A stretch of DNA of 64,000 nucleotides. Source: JAAUUE01 sp943370025. GTDB lineage: Bacteria; Cyanobacteriota; Cyanobacteriia; Cyanobacteriales; JAAUUE01. The position numbers and the translations under genes are program-made. This document shows positions 25,848 through 33,279 of this stretch, piece after piece. The notes under the pieces are model-generated. The model had not been told where the DNA came from. It was given only the letters and a program-made list of their open reading frames with translations, and ran no database searches. How positions within the stretch are numbered: position 1 is the stretch's first letter; every line of letters starts with the position of its first letter. The stretch covers positions 68,675 to 132,674 of the forward strand of contig CALRPI020000002.1 of NCBI GenBank assembly GCA_943370025.1, given 5' to 3'.

Positions 25848-25869
25848 ACCCCGCCGCTTGCGGCGGGGT
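25848..25869. terminator. Hairpin after the SH3 genes
   Basis: ACCCCGCCG pairs with CGGCGGGGT around CTTG (9 bp). It is 30 bp past the stop codon. No T tract directly follows. Confidence 0.5.
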
Positions 25870-26195
25870 ATCCAACTCAAGTTTTTGTATCAATGCTAAC
25901 GCCCCAAGGGGCGGGGAATTTGACCCTTGATAAGATTAAATTGATAAGGTTAAAGTGGCTAGAAGGTTTAACTTTGCACCCCTGCGGGGGCGCAAAGTTA
26001 GATTTCAGAATAGCCTTTGACAAGTTTGAACATTTTCGTGGGCTGCGACGACCCTCAGCCCACAAAAAACTCCACAACTCTAGGCAATTCTTTTGTAATG
26101 ATTAAGTCCCAGTAATATATAAGATGTAGTATCAAGGGTGTGGTATTAGTAATATCAAAAGTCTAATAATTACCAGTCTGCCACCGGAGGCATCT
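25870..26195. repeat. Degenerate MITE family 1 copy and REP-like hairpin
   Basis: About 325 bp without a gene. Bases 25950-26018 match the right-hand part of MITE family 1: TAAAGTGGCTAGAAGG, then AACTTTGC/GCAAAGTT around CCCCTGCGGGGG. A TTAGAGGTCATTTA end lies near 25828-25841, so a family 1 copy may have been split by other sequence. A REP-like hairpin at 26029-26073 reads TTTTCGTGGGCTG...CAGCCCACAAAAA. Confidence 0.5.
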
Positions 26196-26390
26196 ATGGC
26201 AAAACAGAATTCTGAGCAACCTGTGAATCTTTACCTTAGTGTCATTACCCTGCCAGTTATGGGTATTTTAGTTGCTGCCAAGACTCTCCAAGAGGTGGTT
26301 GTTTCCGTTGGTTTAGCTAGTGAAGAAATATTTCGGGGCGATCGCTTACCTCTCCTCAAAAAGCCTCGATCGCCCCTTCCTCCAGATTGA
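26196..26390 (+). CDS. Small conserved cyanobacterial protein
   Basis: The 64-residue protein has a central hydrophobic segment (about 13-29, LYLSVITLPVMGILVAAKT), an amphipathic stretch LQEVVVSVGLASEEIFRGD and a Pro/Arg-rich tail. A GGAGG site lies about 6 bases before the ATG, which supports translation. Short proteins with LPVxGILVAxKTLQ and ASEEIFRGDRLP are recurrent in cyanobacteria. The function is unknown. Confidence 0.7.
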   Translation: MAKQNSEQPVNLYLSVITLPVMGILVAAKTLQEVVVSVGLASEEIFRGDRLPLLKKPRSPLPPD

Positions 26391-26397
26391 TAAGTTA

Positions 26398-26500
26398 CAG
26401 CAGCCTGTGCGTAGGCTGAGCGTAGTCGAAGCCAACACAAACTCAAGCCTAGTCAATATTTAAGGGAATGCAGCGTATTTTATTCACATAAAAAGTGCTG
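26398..26500 (+). mobile_element. MITE family 2-like element with REP insert
   Basis: A 103-bp element with ends CAGCAGCCTGTG and AAAAAGTGCTG, flanked by TA on both sides (26396-26397 and 26501-26502). Its interior is not the GTGGCTACAGCCAC hairpin of other copies but a REP-like GTAGGCTGAGCGTAGTCGAA segment, so the two repeat types are combined here. Confidence 0.65.
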
Positions 26501-26610
26501 TATATTGATAAATCTTATTGATAATTTACTATTGGCTGTGCACAGTAAACCATAGGAATTGACCATAATCCCTTACAATATATTATCTTTATCCTCCTGT
26601 GAATCCGCAT

Positions 26611-29600
26611 ATGACTATATTAGTTGATTCCTTTGAACAAGAATTTACAGCGACCTCTACCTCCGATTTGTTTTTACGTCATCGCCTGCGAGTTATTGAA
26701 GATATTTGGGAACTAGTTCTCAAGCAAGAATGTGGTCAAGAACTCCTCGATCTACTCAACCGACTGCGGGATTTATCTTCCCCCGAAGGACAAGTTACAG
26801 AAGTTATCCCCACCTCCCTAGCAAAAGTCATCGAAAAGCTGGATCTAAATGATGCGATTCGCGCCTCCCGGGCCTTCGCTCTTTACTTCCAGCTAATTAA
26901 TATTGTTGAACAGCACTACGAGCAAAGAGACCAACAGTTATCTCGTCGGGTTACCCATACTAATGAGATTAACCCCAAATACTTAGAATTACCCGGTACC
27001 AATAACTATAATCCTGCTGACCCTACTCCCACCAATCATCAAAATTCCCAACCACGCCAAGAGACACTACCTGAATCCCTCTCCCCTTCCCATAATCAAT
27101 CTTTTTTATTTGCTAACAATAGCGATCCCGTTGCCAATCTCCTCGAAAGAAGCTGGCAGGAATCCTATTTGCCGAACCAAGATAAGGGAACTTTCCATTG
27201 GCTATTTCCCCAACTCCGACAATTGAACATGCCTCCCCAACAGATTCAGCGCTTGTTAGAGAATCTGGATATTCGTCTGGTATTTACTGCCCACCCTACG
27301 GAGATTGTTCGTCACACTATTCGCGACAAGCAGCGACGGATTGCCAAGGTCTTGCAGCAACTAGACCAAGCCGAAACAGATTTTCGCCAGTTGGGTTTAA
27401 CCAATTCTTGGGAGGCACAAAACTGTTACCAGCAACTGATGGAGGAAATTCGCCTCTGGTGGCGCACCGATGAGCTACACCAATTCAAACCGAATGTTTT
27501 GGATGAAGTGGACTACGCCCTGCACTATTTCCAAGAGGTTTTATTTGATGCAATCCCGCAACTTTATCGCCGCCTGAAGCAGTCTTTGAGTGATTCTTTC
27601 CCTTGGCTCAAGCCCCCGGTGAAAAATTTCTGTCGGTTTGGTTCTTGGGTCGGCTCCGATCGCGATGGCAACCCTTCCGTCACCCCCGATGTGACGTGGA
27701 ACACCGCCTGCTATCAACGGGGGATGGTGCTGAAAAAGTATAGTCAATCGATCGTCCGGTTGAGTAGTTTGTTGAGCTTATCTTTGCACTGGAGCGAAGT
27801 CTCCCCAGAATTGCTAGATTCCCTAGAGCAAGACCGCAACCAAATGCCGGATATTTACGATCGCCTCTCCCTCCGCTATCGTCAAGAACCCTACCGGATG
27901 AAACTAGCTTACATGCAGCAAAAGCTAGAAAATGCCCTGAAGCGGAACTCGGTCTTGAGTATTGATCCCAGCACGATCCAGTTACGTAGCGATGTGAAAA
28001 CCAACGATCAGTTTTATACTTCCGGGGCAGAATTTCTTACGGAATTGCTCCTAATTAAGCAGAGCTTAGGGGAAGGAGATCAGGGCAAAGTCCTCTGTTG
28101 TCAGGAGCTAGAAGACCTGATCTCCCAAGTGGAAATCTATGGTTTTTATCTAGCCAGCCTGGATATTCGTCAAGAAAGCTCTCGCCATTCAGATACCATC
28201 AACGAAATTATCAATTACCTGCAAATTTTGCCCTGTGCCTACAATGATCTATCGGAAGAGGAGCGGGTGAAATGGCTAGTTTCCGAACTAAAAACTCGCC
28301 GCCCCTTGATTCCCGGTGAGCTACCCTTCACGGATTTAACCAAAGAAACCGTAGAAACCCTGCAAATAGTCCGGAGATTGCAACAGGAATTTGGGCAGGA
28401 GGTCTGTCAAACCTACGTGATCAGTATGAGCCGGGATGTGAGTGATGTTCTGGAGGTGCTGCTGTTAGCCAAGGAAGCTGGGCTTTATGATCCTGCCACC
28501 GGGATCAGTAGCTTGATGGTGGTGCCTCTGTTTGAGACTGTAGAGGATCTCAAGAGTGCGCCCCGGATTATGCGATCGCTCTTTGAACTACCCCTCTACC
28601 GAGCATCCCTCGGCGGTGGCTACGGCAGGGAACAGGAATTTTCCCTCCAAGAAGTGATGCTGGGCTATTCCGATAGCAACAAAGATTCGGGATTCTTGAG
28701 CAGTAACTGGGAAATTCATAAAGCTCAGAAAGCCCTACAACGCATAGCCCAAGAATACGGTGTTGCCCTGCGAATTTTCCACGGTCGGGGTGGTTCCGTC
28801 GGTCGGGGCGGTGGGCCAGCCTATGAAGCGATCTTGGCTCAACCGGGGCGGAGCATCGATGGCAGAATCAAGATCACCGAACAGGGTGAGGTGTTGGCAT
28901 CAAAATATTCTCTACCAGAATTAGCTTTGTACCACCTAGAAACGGTGACGACGGCAGTGATTGAAGCTAGTTTATTGGGCAGTGGTTTTGATGATATTCA
29001 GCCATGGAATGAAACCATGGAAGAGTTGTCCGTGCGATCGCGCCACTACTACCGCTCTTTAATCTATGAAAAACCAGAACTAGTGGATTTTTTCCATCAA
29101 GTCACCCCGATCCAAGAAATTAGTCAACTCCAAATCAGTTCCCGACCAGCGCGGCGGGGAGGCAAAAAAGATCTGGCTAGTCTCCGGGCAATTCCTTGGG
29201 TGTTTAGCTGGACACAAAGCCGATTTCTCTTGCCTTCTTGGTACGGCATGGGCAAATCTTTGCAGGAATTTATCAGTGAAGAACCGGAAGAAAACCTAAA
29301 ACTCCTCAGCTATTTCTATCTGAAATGGCCGTTTTTCAAGATGGCGATCTCTAAGGTAGAGATGACCTTGGCTAAGGTGGATCTAGAAATTGCCCACCAC
29401 TACGTCCGGGAGTTGGCTCACCCAGAAAATCTGGAGAAATTTGAGGAGCTGTATGAGCAAATTTCTGAGGAATTTTATCTCACCTGTGAAATTGTCTACG
29501 CCATCACCGGACACAAAAAACTCCTCGATGGGGATATTGGCTTGCAGCGATCGGTTCAATTACGGAATGGGACGATCGTCCCCCTCGGGTTCATTCAAGT

Positions 29601-29742
29601 CTCTCTCCTCAAGCGCCTCCGCCAACAAAGAGATCAAGCCGCTGCTGGGGTGATTCAATCTCGCTACAGTAAGGGGGAACTCCTCCGGGGGGCATTGCTA
29701 ACCATCAACGGCATCGCCGCCGGAATGCGGAATACGGGTTGA
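26611..29742 (+). CDS. ppc: Phosphoenolpyruvate carboxylase
   Basis: About 1043 residues from the ATG at 26611 (a GTG at 26599 would add four residues). It makes oxaloacetate from PEP and bicarbonate, feeding amino acid synthesis. The first signature FTAHPTEIVRHTIRDKQ has its catalytic histidine near residue 228. The second signature FHGRGGSVGRGGGPAYEAI lies near 725-743. The C-terminus ends GIAAGMRNTG as required for activity. The insertion region about 125-175 is a hydrophilic, Asn/Pro/Gln-rich stretch typical of cyanobacterial PEPC. It is followed by a perfect terminator. Confidence 0.96.
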   Translation: MTILVDSFEQEFTATSTSDLFLRHRLRVIEDIWELVLKQECGQELLDLLNRLRDLSSPEGQVTEVIPTSLAKVIEKLDLNDAIRASRAFALYFQLINIVEQHYEQRDQQLSRRVTHTNEINPKYLELPGTNNYNPADPTPTNHQNSQPRQETLPESLSPSHNQSFLFANNSDPVANLLERSWQESYLPNQDKGTFHWLFPQLRQLNMPPQQIQRLLENLDIRLVFTAHPTEIVRHTIRDKQRRIAKVLQQLDQAETDFRQLGLTNSWEAQNCYQQLMEEIRLWWRTDELHQFKPNVLDEVDYALHYFQEVLFDAIPQLYRRLKQSLSDSFPWLKPPVKNFCRFGSWVGSDRDGNPSVTPDVTWNTACYQRGMVLKKYSQSIVRLSSLLSLSLHWSEVSPELLDSLEQDRNQMPDIYDRLSLRYRQEPYRMKLAYMQQKLENALKRNSVLSIDPSTIQLRSDVKTNDQFYTSGAEFLTELLLIKQSLGEGDQGKVLCCQELEDLISQVEIYGFYLASLDIRQESSRHSDTINEIINYLQILPCAYNDLSEEERVKWLVSELKTRRPLIPGELPFTDLTKETVETLQIVRRLQQEFGQEVCQTYVISMSRDVSDVLEVLLLAKEAGLYDPATGISSLMVVPLFETVEDLKSAPRIMRSLFELPLYRASLGGGYGREQEFSLQEVMLGYSDSNKDSGFLSSNWEIHKAQKALQRIAQEYGVALRIFHGRGGSVGRGGGPAYEAILAQPGRSIDGRIKITEQGEVLASKYSLPELALYHLETVTTAVIEASLLGSGFDDIQPWNETMEELSVRSRHYYRSLIYEKPELVDFFHQVTPIQEISQLQISSRPARRGGKKDLASLRAIPWVFSWTQSRFLLPSWYGMGKSLQEFISEEPEENLKLLSYFYLKWPFFKMAISKVEMTLAKVDLEIAHHYVRELAHPENLEKFEELYEQISEEFYLTCEIVYAITGHKKLLDGDIGLQRSVQLRNGTIVPLGFIQVSLLKRLRQQRDQAAAGVIQSRYSKGELLRGALLTINGIAAGMRNTG

Positions 29743-29750
29743 TTTGATTC

Positions 29751-29787
29751 AAAAAGAAAAAAACGGCGATGCCGTTTTTTTCTTTTT
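29751..29787 (+). terminator. Rho-independent terminator of ppc
   Basis: A perfect 17-bp stem, AAAAAGAAAAAAACGGC with GCCGTTTTTTTCTTTTT, around GAT, starts 9 bp after the stop codon. The A-rich and T-rich arms make it bidirectional in principle. Confidence 0.85.
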
Positions 29788-29799
29788 ACCGATAAAACC

Positions 29800-30087
29800 A
29801 TGAAACAAAAACGAGTCTTAGTTTGTACCTTTGTGGCGATCGCCTCTGGTCTGACCGGGGCATATTTAGGCAGTCAGGTTAATCTTGCTGCTCAGTCTGC
29901 TCAGTGTAACCAACTGAGTGTTGGGTCACAATCTCAGCAAAACCCTCTCTTGTCAGGAGCAACAGCCCTTTGTCACACTTGGGTGACTCCTTTTGCTTTG
30001 ACTGAAGGGGGTTTAACTGGTCTATGGTGCGGTATGGTGCTAGGGGCTTTCTTTGCTGGCTTGGCGACAACTCCAAAGGAACTATGA
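29800..30087 (+). CDS. Small membrane protein, two predicted helices
   Basis: The 95-residue protein MKQKRVLVCTFVAIASGLTG has a first hydrophobic helix (about 6-24) and a second (about 68-90, GGLTGLWCGMVLGAFFAGLA). An extracytoplasmic loop of about 40 residues between them holds three cysteines. Both helices are glycine-rich with small-residue spacing. The HIP1 octamer inside it (29838) marks it as native, in contrast to the block that begins just downstream. Function not recognised. It lies 12 bp after the ppc terminator. Confidence 0.6.
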   Translation: MKQKRVLVCTFVAIASGLTGAYLGSQVNLAAQSAQCNQLSVGSQSQQNPLLSGATALCHTWVTPFALTEGGLTGLWCGMVLGAFFAGLATTPKEL

Positions 30088-30171
30088 CAAGGCAGCAAAA
30101 ACCAAAACTCCTGTAACTGAGATCGGACGGCAGTTCCAATCCTCACCCAGCACGGAGGCTGGGCGCTACCT
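30088..30171. other. Left junction of the foreign-looking block
   Basis: These 84 bp separate the last native gene from the truncated repeat gene. They contain a small CAGCACGGAGGCTGGGCGCT hairpin. No terminal repeat or target duplication matching the other side of the block could be found. Confidence 0.3.
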
Positions 30172-30411
30172 TCCGCAGATGCTTTTTGGGACAATAAGGC
30201 GTTCAAACTGTATGACATTGACGCGCCTATGCCTATCACTAAGCCTGACGATGTTCCTACTGTTTTTGTTTTGCGAAATGCAATGATGACAGACGAATTA
30301 GAAAGCAACTTGGAGCAAAAAGTTACAAATAGTTTCCAAATTGCTCAACTTAAAAACTGGCTAAAAGAAGCAAAACAGTATCAGCAAGATTTAGTATTGT
30401 ATTATTTTTAA
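30172..30411 (+). pseudogene. 5'-truncated copy of the MGYG-protein gene
   Basis: An 80-codon fragment (SADAFWDNKAFKLYDIDAPM... to YYF and stop) aligned base for base with 30721-30960. I count 11 differences in 240 bases. Ten are synonymous and one changes Phe to Tyr. The first part of the gene is missing. Only the tail from the ATG at 30229 could be translated, without a ribosome site. The mostly silent changes show that the two copies diverged as working genes before this one was cut. Confidence 0.8.
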
Positions 30412-30423
30412 AAAACAAAAACT

Positions 30424-30960
30424 ATGGGATATGGAATTGTGCCTTATCGGGTGAGTTTGGAACTCCTACGTGATTGCTTTGGAAGTGAGGACAATACCCT
30501 CAAAGATAAACTCAGAGAACGGTGCAAAAAAGCAGAAAGAGAAATTGAGGGCATGGCTGCCAATGACGATACACCCTATTTCAAGGATATTGTCGAGGAA
30601 CTTTTGGACGGCAAAGCGACTCATACCAATAGGAAGTATGGCTATATCTATTGGTATGCGATTGAAAACTTTATCAAAGTAATTGGGCTGCAAATGTACG
30701 CCAATGACTGGTCACACGCCTCCGCAGATGCTTTTTGGGATAATAAGGCGTTCAAACTGTATGACATTGATGCGCCTATGCCTATCACTAAGCCTGATGA
30801 CGTACCTACGGTTTTTGTCTTGCGAAATGCAATGATGACAGACGAATTGGAAAGCAACTTGGAGCAAAAAGTTACAAACAGCTACCAAATTGCTCAACTT
30901 AAAAACTGGCTAAAAGAAGCAAAACAGTATCAGCAAGATTTAGTATTGTATTATTTTTAA
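30424..30960 (+). CDS. MGYG-family protein, full copy 1 (unknown function)
   Basis: The 178-residue soluble acidic protein starts MGYGIVPYRVSLELLRDCFG. It ends with a helical region (AQLKNWLKEAKQYQQDLVLYYF). It resembles small families of the DUF7691 type (MGYG/MSYG starts), but this assignment is uncertain. The sequence just before the ATG is ACAAAAACT, with no Shine-Dalgarno, as is usual in Bacteroidota and unusual among the native genes here. There is no HIP1 octamer. It lies 13 bp after the truncated copy and 13 bp before the next paralogue. The function is unknown. Tandem copies would fit an immunity or regulatory role, but nothing proves it. Confidence 0.7.
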   Translation: MGYGIVPYRVSLELLRDCFGSEDNTLKDKLRERCKKAEREIEGMAANDDTPYFKDIVEELLDGKATHTNRKYGYIYWYAIENFIKVIGLQMYANDWSHASADAFWDNKAFKLYDIDAPMPITKPDDVPTVFVLRNAMMTDELESNLEQKVTNSYQIAQLKNWLKEAKQYQQDLVLYYF

Positions 30961-30973
30961 AAAAATAAAAACT

Positions 30974-31498
30974 ATGGGATATGGAATTATGCCTTATCGG
31001 ATGAGTTTGGAGCGGTTGCGCTCGCGCTTAGGTACGCAAGACGAAGCCCGTAAAATCAGGTTGCGAGGCATGTGCCTCAAAAAAGCTAAGGACATGGACA
31101 GGCTTGGCAGCGCAGGTACGCCTTCGTTTATGGAAATCGCAGATGAACTCCTCAACGGAAAAGCCACTCACGACACTGGCTACCTGTATTGGTATGCGAT
31201 AAAGTGCTTTATTGAGGATTTAGGGGTCATGTTAGACAATAATAAGTGGTGTCCTACCTCCGCAGACGAGCTTTGGGAAATCGGAGAGCTTGCCTTGTAT
31301 GACATCAATGCGCCCATGAAAATCCCCCAAGCGGACGATTTTCCAGTGGTTTTTGTACTTTCCCAAGAGAAAATGACGCAAAATCTGCTTAATACTTTGG
31401 AAGAAAAAATAAAAAACCAAGCACAACGCACGCAATTCCAAAATTGGATAAAAGAAGCGCAAACCTACGCGCAGGATTTGGTGCTGTTTTATCATTAG
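30974..31498 (+). CDS. MGYG-family protein, full copy 2 (diverged)
   Basis: The 174-residue paralogue of the upstream gene starts MGYGIMPYRMSLERLRSRLG. Conserved blocks are MGYGIxPYRxSLExLR, ELLxGKATH, YxYWYAIxxFI, SADxxW, LYDIxAPM and DLVLxY(F/H). It is clearly more diverged than the two upstream copies are from each other. Its leader AATAAAAACT before the ATG is nearly the same as the other copy's, which again lacks a Shine-Dalgarno. The function is unknown. Confidence 0.7.
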   Translation: MGYGIMPYRMSLERLRSRLGTQDEARKIRLRGMCLKKAKDMDRLGSAGTPSFMEIADELLNGKATHDTGYLYWYAIKCFIEDLGVMLDNNKWCPTSADELWEIGELALYDINAPMKIPQADDFPVVFVLSQEKMTQNLLNTLEEKIKNQAQRTQFQNWIKEAQTYAQDLVLFYH

Positions 31499-31717
31499 AA
31501 TTGAGATATTTCAATAAAAGTAAATTCGCATAAATGCGAATCTGTTGCTTTTCAAATACTTAGAATCGGATAAATGTAATTCTACATCTATAAGGCAATT
31601 TATAATAAGTGCCTACGCAAAATTAATTTACATTATAATTATTGCATAAAATATTGATTATAAACTAATTGTGTTAATTCATAACTCATAATTTATAACT
31701 CACAACTCATAATTGAT
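31499..31717. other. AT-rich spacer with a short hairpin and ATAACTCATAAT repeats
   Basis: A hairpin ATTCGCAT-AA-ATGCGAAT lies at 31524-31541, 26 bp past the stop codon. Bases about 31679-31712 contain repeated ATAACTCATAATT-like units directly before the LRR gene. No Shine-Dalgarno is visible. The composition is unlike native spacers. Confidence 0.5.
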
Positions 31718-32992
31718 ATGTCTGAAATTGCCAAAAAACTCATTGCTAAGAACTTAAAAAAGAAAGAAAAAATCCTTGACTTGGGCAAGTGCGGATTGAC
31801 CGACCTCAATACCGTACCAGAAATCTTTGATTGTGAGCATTTAGAAGTATTGCTGCTCTCCGATACTTCGTATGACTTTGGTGTGGACTACGAGAAGGGT
31901 GAATATTATCGGTCAGCAAACTCCAAGGCATCAAATAAAATAATGACTTTTCCACCTGCAATGGCGCGTCTGAAAAACCTCAAAATTCTTTTTGCAAGCA
32001 GCATTGGACTGGAAAATATTGACGCATTGGGAGAGATACCACACTTAGAGCATTTGCAAATTGGCGGTACCAATGCTATCAAAGACATTGCTTGCTTGGT
32101 AAATCTGACGAACCTTCGTGGCTTAGAAACGCCCTACAACCATAGCATTGAATTGAACTATAATGCTTTAGTTACTTTAAAGAACCTCAGGCGCTTAGAA
32201 ATTGGTTTCAATAATCAGTATGCAAAGTACATAGGTATTTTAGAAGGGCTAACCAAATTGCGTTTTTTAATCATTGGAGGGAAATTTCCAAATCTCTCTC
32301 CTTTGGCAAATCTGACTGAATTGGAGGTGTTATTTGCCCGCAGTAATAATATTGTGGATATTTCAGCACTTGCCAAACTTCAAAAAATGGAAACTTTGAT
32401 TTTAGAAAACAACTATAGGATTGCTGATATTTCAAGTTTAGCAAATTTATCAAAACTTAGTATCCTCAATTTAGGAGGGAATGAAATCACAAACCTTTCT
32501 CCTCTGTCTAATTTATTCAATTTGAGATATTTAACACTTGGACAGAATCGGATTTCTGATATTTCACCTTTAGCAAAACTAACTGCCTTAGAAATGTTAA
32601 TTTTGACTAAAAACCAGATAAAAAACATAGAAGCACTGCGGGAAATGGATTATCTGTCAAAATTAGAACTTGGAAACAACCAAATCCAAGATATTTCACC
32701 TTTGCAGGGCTTGAAACAGCTCACGACCTTAGATGTAGCAAACAATCAAATTTCCAATATAGAAGCTATCAAAGGCATCAAATCCTTAAAAGTGCTGACA
32801 TTGGGCGGAAATTTGATGGACGAAAGCGTGGCACGATTTGCCTGTAATCCAGCGAATTATCCCTTTTTACGCTACCTAACTGTACCTCAAAGTTCGCTGG
32901 CTAATGTTCCCGAAAATATCCGCAAGCTGCAAGGCAAAGATGGACGTTTTGCCAAACTTCTGCATCAGCATTTTGAAAGTAGTGAGAATTAG
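31718..32992 (+). CDS. Cytoplasmic leucine-rich-repeat protein
   Basis: The 424-residue protein has no signal peptide or membrane helix. A short lead (1-45) is followed by LRRs of about 20-23 residues over about 45-380. The clearest are in the second half, of the SDS22/internalin type: LNLGGNEITNLSPLSNL, LTLGQNRISDISPLAKL, LILTKNQIKNIEALREM, LELGNNQIQDISPLQGL and LDVANNQISNIEAIKGI. The consensus is LxxLxLxxNxIxDISPLxxL. The C-terminus (about 380-424) is a non-LRR helical cap. The role is probably protein binding. Codon and base usage differ from native genes (AT-rich, no HIP1, no Shine-Dalgarno), suggesting transfer, perhaps from a Bacteroidota source. It stops 11 bp before a broken IS5-like element. 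Confidence 0.88.
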   Translation: MSEIAKKLIAKNLKKKEKILDLGKCGLTDLNTVPEIFDCEHLEVLLLSDTSYDFGVDYEKGEYYRSANSKASNKIMTFPPAMARLKNLKILFASSIGLENIDALGEIPHLEHLQIGGTNAIKDIACLVNLTNLRGLETPYNHSIELNYNALVTLKNLRRLEIGFNNQYAKYIGILEGLTKLRFLIIGGKFPNLSPLANLTELEVLFARSNNIVDISALAKLQKMETLILENNYRIADISSLANLSKLSILNLGGNEITNLSPLSNLFNLRYLTLGQNRISDISPLAKLTALEMLILTKNQIKNIEALREMDYLSKLELGNNQIQDISPLQGLKQLTTLDVANNQISNIEAIKGIKSLKVLTLGGNLMDESVARFACNPANYPFLRYLTVPQSSLANVPENIRKLQGKDGRFAKLLHQHFESSEN

Positions 32993-33003
32993 TCACGCCA
33001 TTA

Positions 33004-33225
33004 GATGGCATTACACACGGCTCTCATGTCTGTGGTTCAGGGATGTCCTCCCGGTTTAGCTGGGGGAATCAGTGGATATAAGATAGCCCACTCTTGATCG
33101 CTTAGGTCACTGGAATACGTTGATTTAGTCATTCCTATTCCTATTTGTCTTAAACTTGTTTTTTGAAGTTTATGCTACTTTCTTCTCTTTTTGTCCTACT
33201 TCAGCTTTACTTTATAAATGACCTC
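33004..33225 (-). mobile_element. Remnant of an IS5-family (DUF4096-type) insertion sequence
   Basis: On the minus strand an ATG at 33132 opens MTKSTYSSDLSDQEWAILY, then PLIPPAKPGGHP, a TGA (where CGA for Arg is expected), TTDMRAVCNAI, and then the homology ends at about 33004. This is the N-terminus of an IS5-family transposase with a DUF4096 helix-turn-helix. It is pseudogenised by the stop and truncated after about 42 codons. The other side holds the 5' end of the IS: GAGGTCATTTATAAAGTAAA, adjacent to TTA (33226-33228). That end equals the ends of MITE family 1. No second end was found, and the LRR gene begins the flanking sequence on the cut side. Confidence 0.82.
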
Positions 33226-33279
33226 TTACTCAAACAGCAAGCAGGGGAATAGCAAATCTAGTTAGGAGACAAGAGCTAT
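33226..33279. other. Spacer between the IS remnant and the pentapeptide gene
   Basis: About 54 bp, including the TTA that follows the IS end. No gene or strong structure. Confidence 0.3.

Noticed and set aside
30053..30286. 77-codon frame crossing from the small membrane protein into the repeat block
   Set aside because: It is a different frame across a junction; the real coding content is the small protein before it and the truncated MGYG copy after it.
30172..32992. A complete antiphage defence system in the foreign block
   Set aside because: No nuclease, helicase, NTPase, TIR or other effector is encoded; only unknown small proteins and an LRR protein are present.
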